DNA of 21,742 nt, taken from assembly GCA_046727955.1 (NCBI GenBank), contig JBKPDO010000180.1, positions 1 through 21,742 of the forward strand, written 5' to 3'. Source of the stretch: DASVXQ01 sp046727955 (lineage in GTDB: Bacteria; Actinomycetota; CALGFH01). A program made the translations under genes and the position numbers. This document shows positions 19,710 through 21,742 of this stretch, piece by piece. Under the pieces are notes generated by a model. That model ran no database searches. It had not been told where the DNA came from and saw only the letters and a program-made list of their open reading frames with translations. Position 1 is the stretch's first letter, and each line of letters opens with the position of its first letter.

Positions 19710-21464
19710 ATGACGCCAGACAGCCAAGACAGCGCAGACCGCAGGACCACAGGACCGGACCGGGCCGAACCGGGCCTGGGCGACAGGGAGCGGCCCAGGC
19801 GAGGGGACGCCTACCGGCGCCGCTGGTGGACCCTGGTAGTCCTGTCGGTGAGCCTGCTGATCATCATCATCGACGACTCGATCATCAACGTCGCCGTCCC
19901 CACCCTGCAGCGCGAGCTCGGCGCGTCCGCGACCGGGCTGCAGTGGATCGTCGACGCCTACATCATCGTCTTCGCCGGGCTGCTGCTGACCATGGGGTCG
20001 CTCGGCGACCGCTTCGGGCGCAAGCGCTTCCTGCAGCTGGGCCTGGTGGTGTTCGCCGGGGCCAGCGTGCTGGGGGCCTACGCCGCGTCCACCACCCAGC
20101 TGATCGTGGCCCGCGCGCTGATGGGCGTGGGGGGCGCGCTGATCATGCCGTCCACGCTGTCGGTCCTCACCGACGTGTTCCCCCGCACCGAGCGGGTCAG
20201 GGCCATCGGGATCTGGACCGGGGTCGCCAGCCTCGGCATCCCTCTGGGCCCCATCGTGGGGGGGTGGCTGTTGGAGCAGTTCTGGTGGGGGTCGGTGTTC
20301 CTGCTCAACGTGCCGATCGCGATCGCCGCCCTGGCGGCGGGGTTGGTCCTGGTGCCAGAAAGCCGCCACCCGGCCCCTCCCCGGCCGGACCTGCCGGGGC
20401 TGGTGCTGTCGGTGGTGGCCCTGACCGCGCTGGTCTACGGGATCATCCAGGCCCCCGCCAGCGGCTGGACCAGCGCCGCGGTGCTCGGCTCGCTTGGTCT
20501 GGCGGTGCTGGCCGGTGCCGCCTTCGTCCTACGCGAAGCGCGGGCCCGCGAGCCGATGCTGGACCTGCGGCTGTTTCGCAACCGCCGCCTTGGGTGGGGC
20601 ACGGTCGCGATGACCCTGGCGGGGCTGGCCATCGGCGGGCTGGCGTTCGAGCTCACCCAGTACCTGCAGTTCGTCCAGGGCTACACGCCGCTGCAGGCCG
20701 GCCTGCGGTTCCTGCCGATCGCGATCGGGTTCGGGATCGCCAGCCCCGTCAGCCAACGGCTGGTCCCGCGGGTCGGGACCACCCCGACCGTGGCCGCCGC
20801 GCTGGGCGGCGCGGCGCTGCTGTTTGCCGCCCTCTCCCTGGTGGGGCCACAGACCTCGTACTGGCTGGTCGGGCCGGCCCTGCTGCTCATCGGGCTGGGC
20901 ATCGGCGCCGCGCTGGTGCCCGCCACCGACGCGGTCATGGCCGCCGTGCCCGAGGCGAACGCGGGTCTGGGCTCGGCGATCAACGATTCCGGCCGGCAGG
21001 TGGGCGCGGCGCTTGGCATCGGGATCCTGGGGGCGCTGGCCAACACCGGTTACAGGTCCGGGATCGGTGGGGCCGTCTCGTCGCTGAGCCCGGACCTGGC
21101 CGCCGCCGCCAAGCGCTCGGTGGGTGCCGCGCTGGAGATCGCGGCGCGGGTGGGCGGACCCGCCGGAGGGTCCCTTCGCCGGGCGGCCAGCGCTGCGTTC
21201 ATGGACGGCTTCGGCCTGGCGATGCTGGCGGGCGCGGTCCTGCTGGCGGCGGGCGCCGTCGCGGTGTGGTGGCGGCTGCCGTCCCGGGACGTCACGGCCC
21301 CACCCGCACAGGCGCTGCGCCAGCCCCAGCCAATCGGCCCCGACAGGCCTCCCCGCGATGAGGCGACCCGGGGACAGCGCCCTGGCCGGGGTGCGGGACC
21401 GCAGGCTCCGACTGAGGTGCGGCCTGTGGGGTCTGTCAAGGCACCAGGAGGTGAGCGGCGATGA
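19710..21464 (+). CDS. MFS exporter, DHA2 family (14 helices, EmrB/QacA type)
   Basis: A 584-residue drug:H+ antiporter-type exporter of the inner membrane. After a hydrophilic N-terminus of about 38 residues comes helix 1 with the D1 motif IDDSIINVAVPTLQREL (54-70), the helix 2 segment QWIVDAYIIVFAG (78-90) and motif A, GSLGDRFGRKR (96-106). The segment LIMPSTLSVLTDVFP follows in helix 4, and a motif-C-like SLGIPLGPIVGGWLLE in helix 5. Length and hydrophobic pattern fit 14 helices. The last about 55 residues are a Pro/Arg/Gly-rich cytoplasmic tail. ATG 19710 with AGGAGG upstream is chosen; the longer frame from 19641 runs through the operator and promoter. The stop overlaps the next small ORF (ATGA). 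Confidence 0.93.
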   Translation: MTPDSQDSADRRTTGPDRAEPGLGDRERPRRGDAYRRRWWTLVVLSVSLLIIIIDDSIINVAVPTLQRELGASATGLQWIVDAYIIVFAGLLLTMGSLGDRFGRKRFLQLGLVVFAGASVLGAYAASTTQLIVARALMGVGGALIMPSTLSVLTDVFPRTERVRAIGIWTGVASLGIPLGPIVGGWLLEQFWWGSVFLLNVPIAIAALAAGLVLVPESRHPAPPRPDLPGLVLSVVALTALVYGIIQAPASGWTSAAVLGSLGLAVLAGAAFVLREARAREPMLDLRLFRNRRLGWGTVAMTLAGLAIGGLAFELTQYLQFVQGYTPLQAGLRFLPIAIGFGIASPVSQRLVPRVGTTPTVAAALGGAALLFAALSLVGPQTSYWLVGPALLLIGLGIGAALVPATDAVMAAVPEANAGLGSAINDSGRQVGAALGIGILGALANTGYRSGIGGAVSSLSPDLAAAAKRSVGAALEIAARVGGPAGGSLRRAASAAFMDGFGLAMLAGAVLLAAGAVAVWWRLPSRDVTAPPAQALRQPQPIGPDRPPRDEATRGQRPGRGAGPQAPTEVRPVGSVKAPGGERR

Positions 21465-21601
21465 GCGCATTCGGATCCAGAAGCCCCGGGTCCGAACCGG
21501 GCCGGCCGTTGCAGGAGGTGCTGTCACGACCTCGAGACGTACCGACCGATCGGGACTACATCTGGCATCTGACCAGGTGGCAACCGGAAGGGCCGAAATG
21601 A
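21461..21601 (+). CDS. 46-codon ORF coupled to the exporter gene, unknown function
   Basis: ATG 21461-21463 overlaps the exporter stop as ATGA, with AGGAGG nine bases upstream. The predicted peptide starts MSAFGSRSPGSEPGRPLQEV and ends DYIWHLTRWQPEGPK. It is hydrophilic without a membrane segment, with an aromatic C-terminus, and I recognise no family. Overlap plus a strong ribosome binding site suggests it is translated by coupling. It could be a genuine small protein of the efflux operon or a leader that keeps ribosomes running to the next gene. Confidence 0.5.
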   Translation: MSAFGSRSPGSEPGRPLQEVLSRPRDVPTDRDYIWHLTRWQPEGPK

Positions 21602-21645
21602 CAGCTGAAAAGAGGGACGTGGGAAAGTTGAGAGGAAGAAGATGA
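21598..21645 (+). CDS. 15-codon ORF bridging to the MMPL gene
   Basis: Its ATG 21598-21600 overlaps the stop of the 46-codon ORF (ATGA), and its own TGA 21643-21645 overlaps the ATG of the MMPL gene (again ATGA). A GGAAGGG stretch lies six bases upstream. The peptide (MTAEKRDVGKLRGRR) is strongly basic. Its only role may be translational coupling, with the ribosome finishing here restarting at the MMPL gene behind GAGGAAGAAG. It is too short to judge by coding statistics. Confidence 0.35.
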   Translation: MTAEKRDVGKLRGRR

Positions 21646-21742
21646 AACTGTCCCCGCAGGGCGTGGCGCGCTGGAGCGCCAGGCGCCGCTTGACGGTGAT
21701 CGCCATCTGGGTCGGGCTGTTCCTGGCCGGGGGCCTGCTCAC
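21642..21742 (+). CDS. MMPL family (RND-type) transporter, N-terminus only
   Basis: The first 33 codons (MKLSPQGVARWSARRRLTVI, then AIWVGLFLAGGLL) run off the window. A short basic N-terminus with A-R-W-S-A-R-R-R followed directly by the first transmembrane helix is typical of actinobacterial MMPL proteins, large RND-type transporters for lipids or drugs. GAGGAAGAAG upstream is the ribosome binding site, and the start overlaps a 15-codon ORF. Position behind a TetR-controlled DHA2 exporter supports a joint efflux operon. The family call rests on the N-terminal pattern and context only. Confidence 0.72.
   Translation, partial: MKLSPQGVARWSARRRLTVIAIWVGLFLAGGLL

Overview
The window is a high-GC chromosomal segment, most likely from an Actinomycetota (actinobacterial) genome or metagenome contig. 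The basis is the very high third-position GC, strong GGAGG-type ribosome binding sites, frequent GTG starts, a wax ester synthase/diacylglycerol acyltransferase, a SHOCT-domain membrane protein, a TetR/EmrB/MMPL efflux cluster and a C-terminal piece resembling a GAP/Sap-family membrane protein. The class cannot be fixed from sequence alone. No complete RNA gene, CRISPR array or replication origin was seen.

Layout. (1) 1-2103: the tail of a membrane protein, a 680-bp gap containing a strong hairpin, and an MHS-family (metabolite:H+ symporter) MFS transporter. (2) 2149-10733: an 8.6-kb block bounded by two inverted copies of a ~150-bp MITE-like repeat. It holds a CoA-binding protein, a frameshifted SnoaL-like cyclase, a heavily decayed alpha/beta hydrolase, a small membrane protein, a minus-strand cluster (SRPBCC, membrane protein, YCII, SRPBCC, alpha/beta hydrolase) preceded by the stump of an FAD-dependent oxidoreductase, then a WS/DGAT acyltransferase and a four-helix membrane protein on the plus strand. 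(3) 10875-13038: a broken DUF5661-like gene, a SHOCT-domain membrane protein and a CPBP-family intramembrane protease. (4) 13114-18380: a mobile-element graveyard. It has an IS6-type transposase fragment, a 2.8-kb module carrying one large GGDEF-HD-GYP gene and bounded by 30-bp inverted repeats, the tail of a serine recombinase with a perfect 20-bp hairpin, the 3' part of a tRNA-like sequence, and a complete IS4-family element with 22-bp perfect terminal repeats and a frameshifted transposase. (5) 18925-21742: a divergently regulated efflux locus with tetR on the minus strand and, on the plus strand, a 14-helix DHA2-type MFS exporter, two tiny ORFs and the start of an MMPL transporter.

How the genes may work together. 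The efflux locus is the clearest unit: nested inverted repeats overlap the likely -10 region of the exporter promoter, so TetR probably represses it, and three successive ATGA stop/start overlaps link exporter, 46-codon ORF, 15-codon ORF and MMPL gene. The minus-strand cluster 4873-7814 reads as one operon of small ligand-binding and hydrolytic proteins of unknown pathway. The GGDEF-HD-GYP protein keeps the motifs for both making and degrading cyclic di-GMP. Frameshifts and truncations concentrate beside repeats and mobile remnants while the large genes between them are intact, which suggests real decay. Single-base indels in the SnoaL and transposase genes could instead be assembly errors.
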